Shown piece after piece: positions 54,470 through 64,000 of a DNA stretch of 64,000 nucleotides. Origin of the DNA: Patiria pectinifera (taxonomy: Eukaryota > Echinodermata > Asteroidea > Valvatida > Asterinidae); NCBI GenBank assembly GCA_029964075.1, contig CM057135.1, forward strand, positions 26,029,366 to 26,093,365, read 5' to 3'. A program made the position numbers and the translations under genes. The notes beneath the pieces are model-generated. The model searched no databases. It was given only the letters and a program-made list of their open reading frames with translations, and was not told the origin of the DNA. The first letter of the stretch is position 1. Every line of letters starts with the position of its first letter.

Positions 54470-55610
54470 GTCTTGCTTGTTTTGTATTTGCTTGATTTTT
54501 TCAATGATCGAATCACAATTCAAATCAGATCGACTGATTTCCGGCCAGTGCACATTTGATGGTCTGTAAAAGTGACCACTATTCCGTCAGCAAGGAAATA
54601 TGTATATTGTATATTTTTTTCTCTTCATTTTATGTTTCTTTCTTTCTTTATTTCATTTTTGTCAAGGGAAAGAAGAAAATTCCCTTGGTCCCCCTCCTCG
54701 TGACTCCCATGTTACTTTATGGTACATGCTGTCTGACAAAAAGAAGAAAAAAAGAAGTGCACCATGAATAGATGACGAGATGAACGACCCATTTATTTGA
54801 TATTTAATTAGTTTCCTCCTGAAACGTCCTCTAGGGATCTTGAAAACATTATCTAGGGATGTTGACATTTACCGCGTCATTTGTTGAAATGCCGTCAAAT
54901 GGCTCGGAGCGTTACTAAACAGTGGAACCTTGCGCCATACTATCGTGGCTTTGGTGAAGCTGCGAAGCCACGAAGCGGAGCGGAGGCGAACTCGGCGCGA
55001 AACATTGGCGAAGCCGCGAGACCTTTTTCTAACATTTTGTAAGGCCTTGGTTGAATTATTTATAAGGTTGCAAACATGAGTCATTGTTATTTTTAAGCGC
55101 ATGCGCATACGATTTAAAAGCTCCTGTGCCAAGTTCTCGGATAACCTCATATGTTAGTATTGAACATCCAGGTCATCATTAAACATCGCGATTGAAAATG
55201 GAATTTCGACTTCAGACTCAGTACACAGAGAGACCGACACGTCAGGTGTCAATTAAGCTACGTCACATTAAAGGTGTATTTTTGAAAGCCCTATATCTCC
55301 TGAAGACAAATCCAATTGGGTTGAATCATTACAGACAGGAACGTGTTATAAATGTAAATTTAAGCCGTTATGACGTGTCATGTTACCTCACATTTAAGGC
55401 GTAATTTGCTGAGGTCTCGCGAGAAGTAAAGGTCTGATTCAGTTGTACTTTGTGTATAGTGTTGTGTATTATTCATGTATATAACATTTATGATGACGCC
55501 ATGAATTCATGGTGAAATTTTATGATGAGTAATCACATCTCACAGAGCCATTTCAAAAACAGACGAAACAGCTTGTTTTCGTACACAAACACATTTCTAG
55601 CTTAATTTGT
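54470..55610. other. Intergenic, no gene supported
   Basis: A short segment at 55144-55206 (ACCTCATATGTTAGTATT, CATCGCGATTG) recurs at 57685-57757. A GC-rich patch at 54950-55020 repeats GAAGC and CGAAGC motifs. Confidence 0.4.
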
Positions 55611-55960
55611 ATTTCATCGGCTGTTGTGCTTTGTGTAAAGATGAGATGAATGAAACGACCTGATGCCCGTCCAAGTTTGATTGCCAAAAAAAAAAATGCA
55701 TGAAAAGTGAACAAACTACCCACTTTGTATTTCTTTCCGTCTGTTAAGCAAAGTCTCGTAATCAAGTTAACGTCATCATCTGTACCGTTATTTTACCAAC
55801 AGAGAGCGCCCAGAAACACTGACACATTTCTCGTACCCAACGCCCCACCCCTACAATTCTTTCGGTTTTGGTTCGGTTTACTAAGTTGTATACAATTTAA
55901 AGACAAAAAGACCATCATAATCGCCGAACAAAGTGATTTCGGGTCATAAGGTTACCCCGA
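55610..55960 (+). repeat. Upstream block, copy 1 (partial)
   Basis: About 350 bp match the blocks at 58930-59170 and 60740-61100: ACCAACAGAGAGCGCC, ACACATTTCTCGTA, TCTCGTAATCAAGTTAACG and TTTGGTTCGGTTTACTA, in the same order. The later part of the block, which includes TATCGATTCG, is missing. Confidence 0.75.
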
Positions 55961-56099
55961 AGTAGCAACCAGGAGGGCAAAAATAGCCCAAAGGTCAACG
56001 TGTACCTACATATTTTCGCCACTACAGTTTTCCCTTCACCTCTGTATATTCCAAACGAAACCACACTGATACAAGGCCACATCCGTTCAAAAATGTAAA

Positions 56100-56480
56100 C
56101 GCGCATCCTTAGGCCAAAAAAAAAAAAATAGTCGGTCTCTGGTCAGACCGAAGTTCCGGAAATGATGCGGCGACGCGTGTTTATTTATTTTTTTTGGTGG
56201 CTTTTCTTTCAAGCTTGTATTGTAAAGACAAGGTGGGTACTATTTTGCTTTTTTGTGTCCTCATTATACATTGGTGTCCTCCATAATTTGCCTTGGTGCC
56301 CTTTATCATTTGCCTTGGTGCAATTTCCCCTTTCCTTGGTGCTCCTTGGTACAAAAATTTGAGAAGGCGCAGCAATAGAGGGCGCTGTTGTAGCTTCCGT
56401 GTTAATTTGAAAAAAAAAGGTTGACGCGCATGATTACAAAATCGACGCGCGTGCTGACCACAGACCGCGTATTTTTTTTT
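56100..56480. repeat. Repeat with CCTTGGTGCCCTTT units
   Basis: CCTTGGTG recurs four times at 56291-56348, bounded by A/T homopolymers and GGGCGCTGTTG. Likely a degenerate interspersed element. Confidence 0.45.
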
Positions 56481-57417
56481 TTTGGCCTTACAATACGTGA
56501 CCTTTTCTTTTATCATACCCTTCTTATCTTCCAATTATCTCTAGTTTTAGGTCTCTCACTTTGAAAATTGTGCCCTTCCGTTTAAACGAAAAATCACCAG
56601 ATCTTTACCACTATTATGCACAATTGAAGCGATATTACATTCATCGATACTTGTTTTCCTTAAAATTTTCCAAACCACATTTCCAAACTACACAAGAAAA
56701 ATGCCCTAAACTGCTGTATAAATAACATTTTTAGGGGAACGAAATTAAAAAAATAATGAATGAAAAGAAAAGCAATGACAGTTCATGTAGCATCCGCTAG
56801 ACTACATCAGTGACTCCTTCCACTGAGCTGTTATATTCATTATATTATTGCATGTACATGTATTGCGCCACACGCGGCAATCATCCATATAGGACCGACT
56901 TTGTGGTATTGAAAAAGCTTGCCTCTGGTCAATGCAGTCCTCGGCACGACCCGGGGATAGGGCGCCCTCATTCGAGCGGTGCTTCACTGCATTTTTTTTG
57001 TTTTCACTTTTACCCACCGCCCTTTATAATATTCACAGGGTCCTGATTCCGATAAGTGTTGCAATTGCACTCAGTGTGGCAATTGCACTCTCTGAAGAGA
57101 TTCCTTCATAGAGTGCAAAACATAATGACATTGAAAATTCACCGGTGAGAGTAATTAGAGCCCAAAGTAGAGGATGAAATAAATCAGATTTCATAGGACG
57201 CCAAAATGTTATGACAACAAACTTTCAGAGTTTACCGGACAAAATTGGGTTAGGGAAAATCGGATTCCTGGTGTCCAATTCTGTTCAAATCCAATCTTAC
57301 TTTCATGAGAGAATGCTTCTTAAATACAGCTGCATTGTCACATTACGTGGTAAAGTTAAGATTGTCTTCCACATTATCAGCAATGTAGACATACATGTAA
57401 ATTAAACAAAATCCTCG

Positions 57418-57685
57418 ATCGGCCGTCGGACACAATGGTTCGGACATAATTGGCCGTCGGACACAATGGGTCGGACATAATCGGCCGTCGGACACAATGG
57501 GTCGGACAAAATCGGCCGTCGGACATAATCGGCCGTTGGACACAATGGGTCGGACATAATCGGCCGTCGGACACAATGGGTCGAACATAATCGGCCGTCG
57601 GACACAATGAGTCGGACATAATCGGCCGTCGGACATGATCGGCCGTCGGACACAATGGGTTGGACATTATCGGCAGTCGGACATA
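57418..57685. repeat. 31-bp minisatellite
   Basis: The unit is TCGGCCGTCGGACACAATGG followed by GTCGGACATAA, 31 bp, with about seven full units and three 17-bp units that lack the central CACAATGGGTCGGA. All three minus-strand frames stay open through it because the unit has no stop in any register; no gene is implied. Confidence 0.92.
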
Positions 57686-58805
57686 ACCTCATATGTTAGT
57701 CTGTTAGTATTAAACACCCAGGTCCTTATTAAACCTCGCGATTGTAGATGGAATGTCTTGGAAAAGGCTTCGCCACTCGAAAGTGTGGTCAGATTCGCTG
57801 ATCTAAGCCCAGTCTGTGGCCTTGGTGAATGGCTACCAAACAGTGAAGCCGCTGAATGTTGATGTCGTACAGTGGAGGAACAAAGGATTCGAGTTAAACA
57901 ATGGTATAGACTGGTTCCTCGTCCCTCCATTGTCCTTCGGATCTTTAATGTGGGGACAGGTAGCTATTAGTGAGTTCCGAATGCATTAGAAAGTTTTCTT
58001 CCTATAATGTATGAAACTTAGGTTTCAGCCCTACGTGTGATTCCCTCCCCCTGACTTCAAAATCACAATGATGATGTTTGCGCGGAACGACACCAGGTTC
58101 AGTATACTAATAGTGCAATTTTTGTGGAGATGAGTTTCGATTTTCGCTGAATTTGAATGTGTCTATGGCAACTATCAATACAGAGAGGGCATTACTTTTC
58201 AGTAGACCTATTTGAAACCTATGATACAGTTAAAATGCTTGAAGTTGCCTTCGTGGAGACACTGGCAATCTTGACTACTGGTTCTGATAAGCGGGCGTTT
58301 TTTTTACAACTGTGTTTTCTAGTGTCATCCATGCACAAGCGGCGAAACTACGGGGAGGGGGAAGGGGGGAGGAGGGATCCGTTGGGGGCGCACGCATCCA
58401 TTATCGTCGCCCAGAAGCCCTCCCCCTCCGCTAGAAATTTGGCAACCTGAAAATTAGTCACAGTCCTATAAGTTGACATGCAGAGCGGGTTTAACATAAG
58501 GTGCCTTGTTTTCACGTTTATGATTATTAATCACAAAAACCTTTGTTTTTGCGATTTGCTGTAACTTCTAATGTCCAGTGGAAATCGACTAGCGCCACCT
58601 ATTGTCTGACATTTTACCACGATGTCGGATTTAAACAGCGTGAAGATGGTGTCTAACACCCCCCCCCCCTTTTGATTTTATGGGGCCGGGTGTCCGGTGA
58701 AAAAAGAAACCTGTGTAAATGATGGGACCCTTGGCTGTGCTGCTGCCATAATCTACACGAAGCTGTGAACATCATTTAAAAAATGCTTCGAATGCGCAGA
58801 GATGA

Positions 58806-59853
58806 TCCAATAAATGACTGTAAATGCTAGCTAGCTACCAGTCCCCATACTTGGGGGGGGGGGGGGGGCAGTCTAGACAGCTGCGAACATTTAGTAGTCT
58901 TGGTTTCAAGACGTCCTCAGCGGTGCGATGTTTCAGAAACGACGTGTTGCCAGTCCAAATTTGATTGCAAAACTTATAAAAATACATGTTTAGCAAAGTC
59001 TTGTTATCAAGTTAAAGTCATCGTCACTGTACCAATTCCTACTTTAGTTTACCACCAGAGGACGCCCTGCAATACTGACACATTTCTCGTTTCCAATTCT
59101 GTCGTTTTTGGTTCTGTTTGCTAACTGTGTGTATATAATTGAAAGACAGTATCATAATCATCGACCCAAGTGTGCACATCGGATCGACGCTTCGTTATGT
59201 TGCATCTGCACCGTCTATAAGATATATTTATGCATGTAGTCTATGGGCAAATTACAATGTACTAATTTAGGCTTCACCGCCATTGTGACGAAGAGGTTTG
59301 ATTTAATATATTCGTATTTCAATGCCATCTGACTCTTTCGGCGTATCCTATCAACATCCAAGGCACAATATCTTAATTGCAATATCTGTATTATTTCTGC
59401 CCTCTCGCTGCGTATCGTTTTCTAAAGGTTCGTTGTTTACACGGTTGTGTAATTATCTATACCAACCTTGATTGCTGCTGAGGATTCTGTGTTTATTACT
59501 GGAAGCCGCTTCCGCTGGTACGCGGTGCCGCAGCGTTTCATATCGATTCGTTACTGTTTATGACCACGATGGTTTTTATTGTTCAATTTAAAGACGACAT
59601 TTTGTCAATTTCGAGATGCTATTTTGTTAAAACTGGAAATTGTAATTACCAATGTACAACGTGATACACATTGGCTGTTACGTTACACGCTTTTTGCGTT
59701 TTAGCTTCGCCCATAACATTCAACAAATCCGAAAAGTTTCTGCCTTCATGGTGAGTGCAGGCCCGTTACTGATTGGCTAGACTTGCTGTCACGTCAGCCT
59801 GTTCGTGGTCTGCGGCTGCTTAGCTGCTGAGGTGAGCTAGTGACATTTCTGTA
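58806..59853 (+). repeat. Upstream block, copy 2 (tandem unit 1)
   Basis: The unit opens TCCAATAAATGACTGTAAA, includes GTTTCAAGACGTCCTCAG, TATGCATGTAGTCTATGG, TTTCGGCGTATCCTATCAAC and TATCGATTCG, and closes CTGTTCGTGGTCTGCGGC. The same landmarks recur in order in the next unit. Confidence 0.85.
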
Positions 59854-61770
59854 TCCAATAAATGGCTTTAAATGCTAGCTAGCTACCGGTTTCAATATTT
59901 GTAGGGGGCTGGACACCAGACTAGAACGACAGCTGCGAGTATTTAGTAGTCTGGGTTTCAAGACGTCCTCAGTGGGTCGATGTTTCAGCGTGATATGTAC
60001 AGGCGGATTCACAGAAGCAGGCGCTCTTTACACACGCATACATATTCACGTTAACAGGCCGTTCGTGCGTGTAAAATGATAAATGAAAGCAAATATCGAA
60101 TGTACAAGCATTACATTCACAAAAGATGTCCACAAAAACCAGTTTTTCAAATACGCTGTGAGGACTTGCCCACGTCAACAAGGTTTTCCCACTCTAGAAA
60201 TCAGGTTTAGAAGCAATTCTGGGTTAGGTTTATGTGTCGCAAAAATGAAAAGAAACACTACAGGGAACCTTAGTTTAAAAAAATGGGTTGAAAGAGTTTT
60301 GACAGTGTGAGTATATAATGAGTTATTTTCACATTTTTTTTTAACTATAAAAAACAAAGAAATGTCCACGCTATGTAACGTAAACTTGGGGGCAGGTTCG
60401 CGCAAGAACTATTGTTGACCGTTGGTTAACCATAGTTCGACTAAAGTTAGCCCGAACTCTGTCTAGTCTACGGTGGTTGACTACGCTAGTCGACTATTTG
60501 GAACCATCCTACTAGTGCTGGGTTGCATCGCTGGTAACCAATAGCCGCGCGCATTGATAGCGTGCAGCGGGAGCCAGGGGCCTGAAGTTTTGCGATGACA
60601 TTTTGACCTGCGTTTGACTAGAGACGTTTGCACGCTGCTGTTAGTGCGCAGGCGTAAGGTACGTCACAAATCAACCACTAGTCGACTAATGGTCCTTGCC
60701 CGACTTGGCCACGGGTGCACTTGTTTTAGTGTTTATTTGCTCGGCTGATGTACTTTGCGTTAAAATGAAATGAACAGAACGACCTGCTACCAGTCCAAAT
60801 TCGACTGCAAAAATTATAAAATACATAAAACGTAAACAAATACACATTTACAAATACACATTCCGAATGTTAAGCGAAGTCTCGTAATCAAGTTAACGAA
60901 ACCGTCCGTGTGAACTTTATTTTACCAACAGAGAGCGCCTCCAGCAACACGTACACATTCCTCGTATCAAATAACCCATCCCTTCGATTCGTTCGTTTTT
61001 GGCTCTGTTTACTAGCTGTTTGTATAGAATTTAAAGGCAATAAGACCCTGAGACAAGGAGCTTAAAGATCGCAGTTTCAGTATCATAATCACCGAGCCAA
61101 GTGTACAAATCGGATCGCGACGCTCCGTTAAGTTGTATCTGTACCGGCTAGGGTGTATTTATGCATGTAGTCTATGGGCAAAGTACTCTTTATACTTCCT
61201 AACCATTGTGACGAAGACGTTTGATCTAATATTTCGTATTTCAATGCCTTCTGACTCGTTCGGCGTATCCTATCAACACTGCCTTCAAAATCAAAGGCAA
61301 AATATCTTAATTGCAACATCCGTAATATTTCGGCTCTCTCGGTAGGCATCGTTTTCTAAAGGTTCATTGCATACACAGTTCTGTAACAGACCAACCTTGA
61401 TTGCTGCCGAGGATTCTGTGTTTATTACCGGCAGCTGCTTCTGCTCGTACGCGGTGCCGTACCGTTTCATATCGATTCGGGACTGTATATGACCACGATG
61501 GTCGTCATTGTTCAATTTCAAGACGACATTTTGTTAATTTCAAGACGCTTTTTTGTTAAAACTGGAAACTGTAATTACAACGTACTACCCATTGGCTGTT
61601 ACGTTACCCGCTTCCAGCATTAACTCCAACCACACTGTAAATTAAACAAATCAGAAAAGTTTGTGCCTTCGTGGTAAGTTCAGGCTCGTCCCTGATTGGC
61701 TATAGGCATGCTATGACGTCAGCCTGTTCGTGGTCTGCGGCTGCTTAGCTACTGAGGGAGCGAGTGGCAG
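59854..61770 (+). repeat. Upstream block, copy 3 (tandem unit 2, interrupted)
   Basis: It starts TCCAATAAATGGCTTTAAA and ends CTGTTCGTGGTCTGCGGC like copy 2, but about 750 bp (near 59990-60740) have no match there. That inserted stretch includes ACTAGTCGACTA-type repeats near 60430-60690 and may be a transposon. Copy 3 runs directly into the promoter of the exon at 62074. Confidence 0.82.
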
Positions 61771-61993
61771 TTATGTACTCGGTGATGTACGATCAACACT
61801 AACGGAGCCTCGATCATTGCGCCAATTAGTTTTGGTCTCAGTAAGTCAGGCTCTTTCCTGCAGATCGTCGTTCAGTACTCTACATGCGAAGCTGGTGTGG
61901 TGTGTGTGTCGTTCATTGCATCAATCAGAGAAAGTTTCCAGTAAGGTTTTACGTTGATTCTGTTGTCCAGTAGTCAACGTGGGTATAGTTACC

Positions 61994-62003
61994 TTTTTAT
62001 AAT
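61994..62003 (+). promoter_or_regulatory. TATA-like box before the signal-peptide exon
   Basis: TTTTATAATT lies about 75 bp upstream of the ATG at 62074, which would leave a 5' UTR of about 45 nt. It is the best core-promoter match in this stretch. Confidence 0.4.
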
Positions 62004-62073
62004 TCGCGTCAGTGTGTGAGCCGTTAAATACATCTAAGCAGATTGTGCTCAGAATTCACCTGCATCTTTGACA

Positions 62074-62119
62074 ATGGACGGAGCAGCAGCTTTGGTTCTG
62101 ATGTTGTCAGCAATGGCAG
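62074..62119 (+). CDS. First coding exon of a secreted-protein gene, signal peptide
   Basis: ATG in strong context (ACAATGG) opens MDGAAALVLMLSAMA, a textbook hydrophobic signal-peptide core, and ends GCAG|GTAAGA in phase 1. Phase 1 matches the first linker exon of the discoidin gene at 51152, so this may be the start of a paralogue. No downstream exon is visible before the window ends; the nearest following sequence is a Gypsy fragment. It could instead belong to another secreted protein. Confidence 0.6.
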
Positions 62120-62990
62120 GTAAGATTGAATAATGTATCACCTGTGGCATGTCGATCCTCTGACTGGTTGGTTGGCAAAAGTAGAAAAGCTATATAGCCT
62201 CCTCAGGAGCGGCGACACAATATGCATCCCTCCCATTTATTTCCAACATGAAACCCTTATAGTCCAGGCACAAAATTGAAAAGATTTGTTTTGCACCACA
62301 TTCCTAGGTCCCCAGACTGACATACTAAAAGTCTTTAAAAATCCAATTGGTGGAAATCGTGCCAACTTTGCATAAATTGTAAATACCTGTCATGTAATAA
62401 ATTGGTAGAAATTTTATTTTTTGTTTTGTTTTGTTTTGGAGAGATTTATATTGGTGAATCTACTCTAATACTCATCCTTACTTCAATAACATTTTTTAAG
62501 GCATAGAAGTGACTGAATAACTATTAGGACATAGTAACGATCCAAAATGGCTACTATTATAACTTAAATTGAGCGCAGTTACTTTGTCTCCGTTATTATC
62601 GAGTATCTTGCCAAACCTCAGCATGAGTTTCAAACCTTCAAACCTCAGGTGAGCTTCGAATTCACCAAGTAGCTTACTGGCACAGTTGCCCTACTAAAAC
62701 TTTATGGAAAGTCAAGTGAACTATGACAACATTTTTATATCGGGTGCAGAAAACAAAAACGGGGAAAAAACGAGGTGTCGGTAAATTGGGCAAAAAAGTA
62801 GGCGAAGGGTTGCCTGGCGTGGGGGACTTGAACAAGTTCCGTCACAGAAAGTACCGCTTTGACTTTATCATTAAAACCTTTTAATGTTCCGTTCAAATAC
62901 CAAAAACCTTGCTTCATATATAACAGCAAGCTATTTCTGTAAGAAAACATTGAGGAATGTTGAGCTGGAATCTTCAAGTTAGGGACCCAA
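62120..62990 (+). other. Intron following the signal-peptide exon, nothing supported
   Basis: AT-rich sequence with TTTTGTTTTG runs and no acceptor followed by recognisable coding sequence. Confidence 0.4.
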
Positions 62991-62992
62991 GT

Positions 62993-63290
62993 AGCACTCT
63001 TTCAGCCGAACTGCTGTCTTTCGCCAAGTCTGGTCGAGTTGCGAAACTTAGCAGATCGCTGTGCACTTGTGTAGGGTTCACATTTTCCCTATCACGAACG
63101 AACGGGTTAGTACTTGGCTTACCCTGTTCCGCGCCATCTTGCCGGACAGGAACAGCGTCAAATCGTCTATGACTTGACTCTCGCGTTCTAAGTCGATTGG
63201 CGTTGACCCAGGCCTGCTCGGGATTTTATCCTTGAGCCTGAGTCTTTAACAGGCGTACTTTCCATAAAAGTGGCCTCCCTCCCAGCTCCG
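62993..63290 (-). pseudogene. Second Gypsy copy: internal gag fragment
   Basis: About 300 bp match 49111-49391 with high identity. On the minus strand the reading is GREATFMESTPVKDSGS, against GREASFMESTPLKDSGS in the first copy. Where the first copy has a TAA, this one reads CAC, showing the ancestral frame was open. The fragment stops sharply at both ends. Confidence 0.85.
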
Positions 63291-63463
63291 TCTAGGAAGA
63301 CCTCCACTCTAGTGAACGCTTTCACCTGGGCCATGCGCGTCCTTGTGGGCGAGGCCGTAGACCTGGGCGTCTCCATGGACATCTCGCTGCCGAAGTCCTG
63401 GCCTTCCAAGGAGGGCATGGATGATGCCGGGCTATATGGGGTGGGACGCCTCCACCGTCTTCA
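63291..63463 (-). other. GC-rich coding-like segment of unknown origin
   Basis: An open minus-strand frame (SMPSLEGQDFGSEMSMET, then VKAFTRVEVFLDGAG) runs into the gag fragment. It matches nothing in the first Gypsy copy and may be a divergent part of a related element. Confidence 0.4.
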
Positions 63464-64000
63464 TCAGCTGGAGCATAGCTCGGGGCTTACCTCGCTGTCC
63501 ATAGGGGGAATCGGCAGGCCGTGAAGACCGGACTGGACCCAGCAGGGGGAAACAGGCGCTGGGGGGGATGGGGGAGAGAGGGACAAAACAGCCGTGTCTG
63601 GGGCCGTCTCGTCATCTGACGGGGCGGTTACAGGGGTCTCTGGTGGGGGGTTTGCTGGATTAACCGGTGTGTCTTTGGGAGCTGGTGGGCTCCCAGTCAC
63701 TACCAGTTCTGCCGAGGAGTTAGACTGGTACCTGACCTTCTTCATGGCTGGAGATGAGATGCCTGGTGGAACATCGTTGGCTAACAGCTCAGGGTGGCAC
63801 ATCTATATATGCCTTTGCAGGGCCGCAGTGTTTGCATGGCCGTCTGGACATCCCATCAGCATTTCCATGCTTCTTTCCGCTTCTGTGCTCTACGACTAAG
63901 TCATATTGAGACAGGACTTCCATCCACCTTGCCAGCTGACCCTCTTGGTTCTTAAAATTAAGTAACCAACGCAATGCGGCATGGTCAGTTCTGACGGTCA
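63464..64000 (-). pseudogene. Second Gypsy copy: RNase H end and proline-rich linker
   Basis: From the window edge, the minus strand reads TVRTDHAALRWLLNFKN, QLARWMEVLSQYDLVVEHR and GNADGMSRRPCKHCG, the C-terminal half of a Gypsy RNase H. A proline- and acid-rich tail (SPPAPKDTPVNPANPPPET) follows, ending in a stop at 63464. In frame it passes a TGA-like break near 63789. It continues past position 64000. Confidence 0.85.

Noticed and set aside
57343-57692. Three overlapping minus-strand frames of about 96 codons with SDGRLCPT repeats.
   Set aside because: Products of the 31-bp minisatellite, open in all three frames.
1-64000. CRISPR arrays, bacterial operons, phage genes or rRNA.
   Set aside because: None seen; the repeats present are tandem satellites or transposon ends and the genes are intron-split.

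Overview
The window is animal nuclear DNA, not microbial: genes are split into short exons with GT-AG introns, most of the sequence is non-coding, and it is full of inverted-repeat elements, SINEs, retrotransposon pieces and satellites. The proteins, the tRNA-derived SINEs and the many ACATGT-rich runs suit a marine invertebrate, probably a deuterostome (echinoderm, hemichordate or cephalochordate). I cannot fix the species from sequence alone.

Region 1 (1-26.6 kb, minus strand): a WDR17 orthologue. I could chain 18 coding exons, from the start codon at 26434 down to 186, with matching splice phases throughout (3117 nt, 1039 codons). The gene runs off the left edge, so roughly the last fifth is missing. 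The first intron is about 11.5 kb and full of repeats. Other introns hold a TTGGG array, a non-LTR retrotransposon tail and two families of roughly 530-nt inverted-repeat elements.

Region 2 (26.6-46.3 kb): no gene I can support. It is a graveyard of short DNA transposons (several flanked by TA), hairpin elements, two tRNA-derived SINEs, tandem duplications and a 1.4-kb satellite built round CCCATATGGG.

Region 3 (46.4-50.9 kb, minus strand): a broken Ty3/Gypsy-type element with one LTR, a primer-binding site, gag, protease, and reverse transcriptase joined to the start of RNase H. It carries many frameshifts and stops, and a deletion removes the RT active-site block. Its 3' half is gone, and the break abuts a fragment of the same satellite seen at 41.5-42.9 kb.

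Region 4 (51.1-54.5 kb, plus strand): four exons of a small secreted-type protein ending in one F5/8 type C (discoidin) domain, with stop codon and two poly(A) signals. Its first exon was not found.

Region 5 (54.5-64 kb): three related copies of one upstream block lie in tandem order. The last leads straight into a TATA-like box and a 15-codon signal-peptide exon (62074-62119), which looks like the start of another secreted gene, possibly a paralogue of the discoidin gene. A second, scrambled Gypsy fragment closes the window. The two related Gypsy pieces, in the same orientation, therefore bracket the discoidin region.
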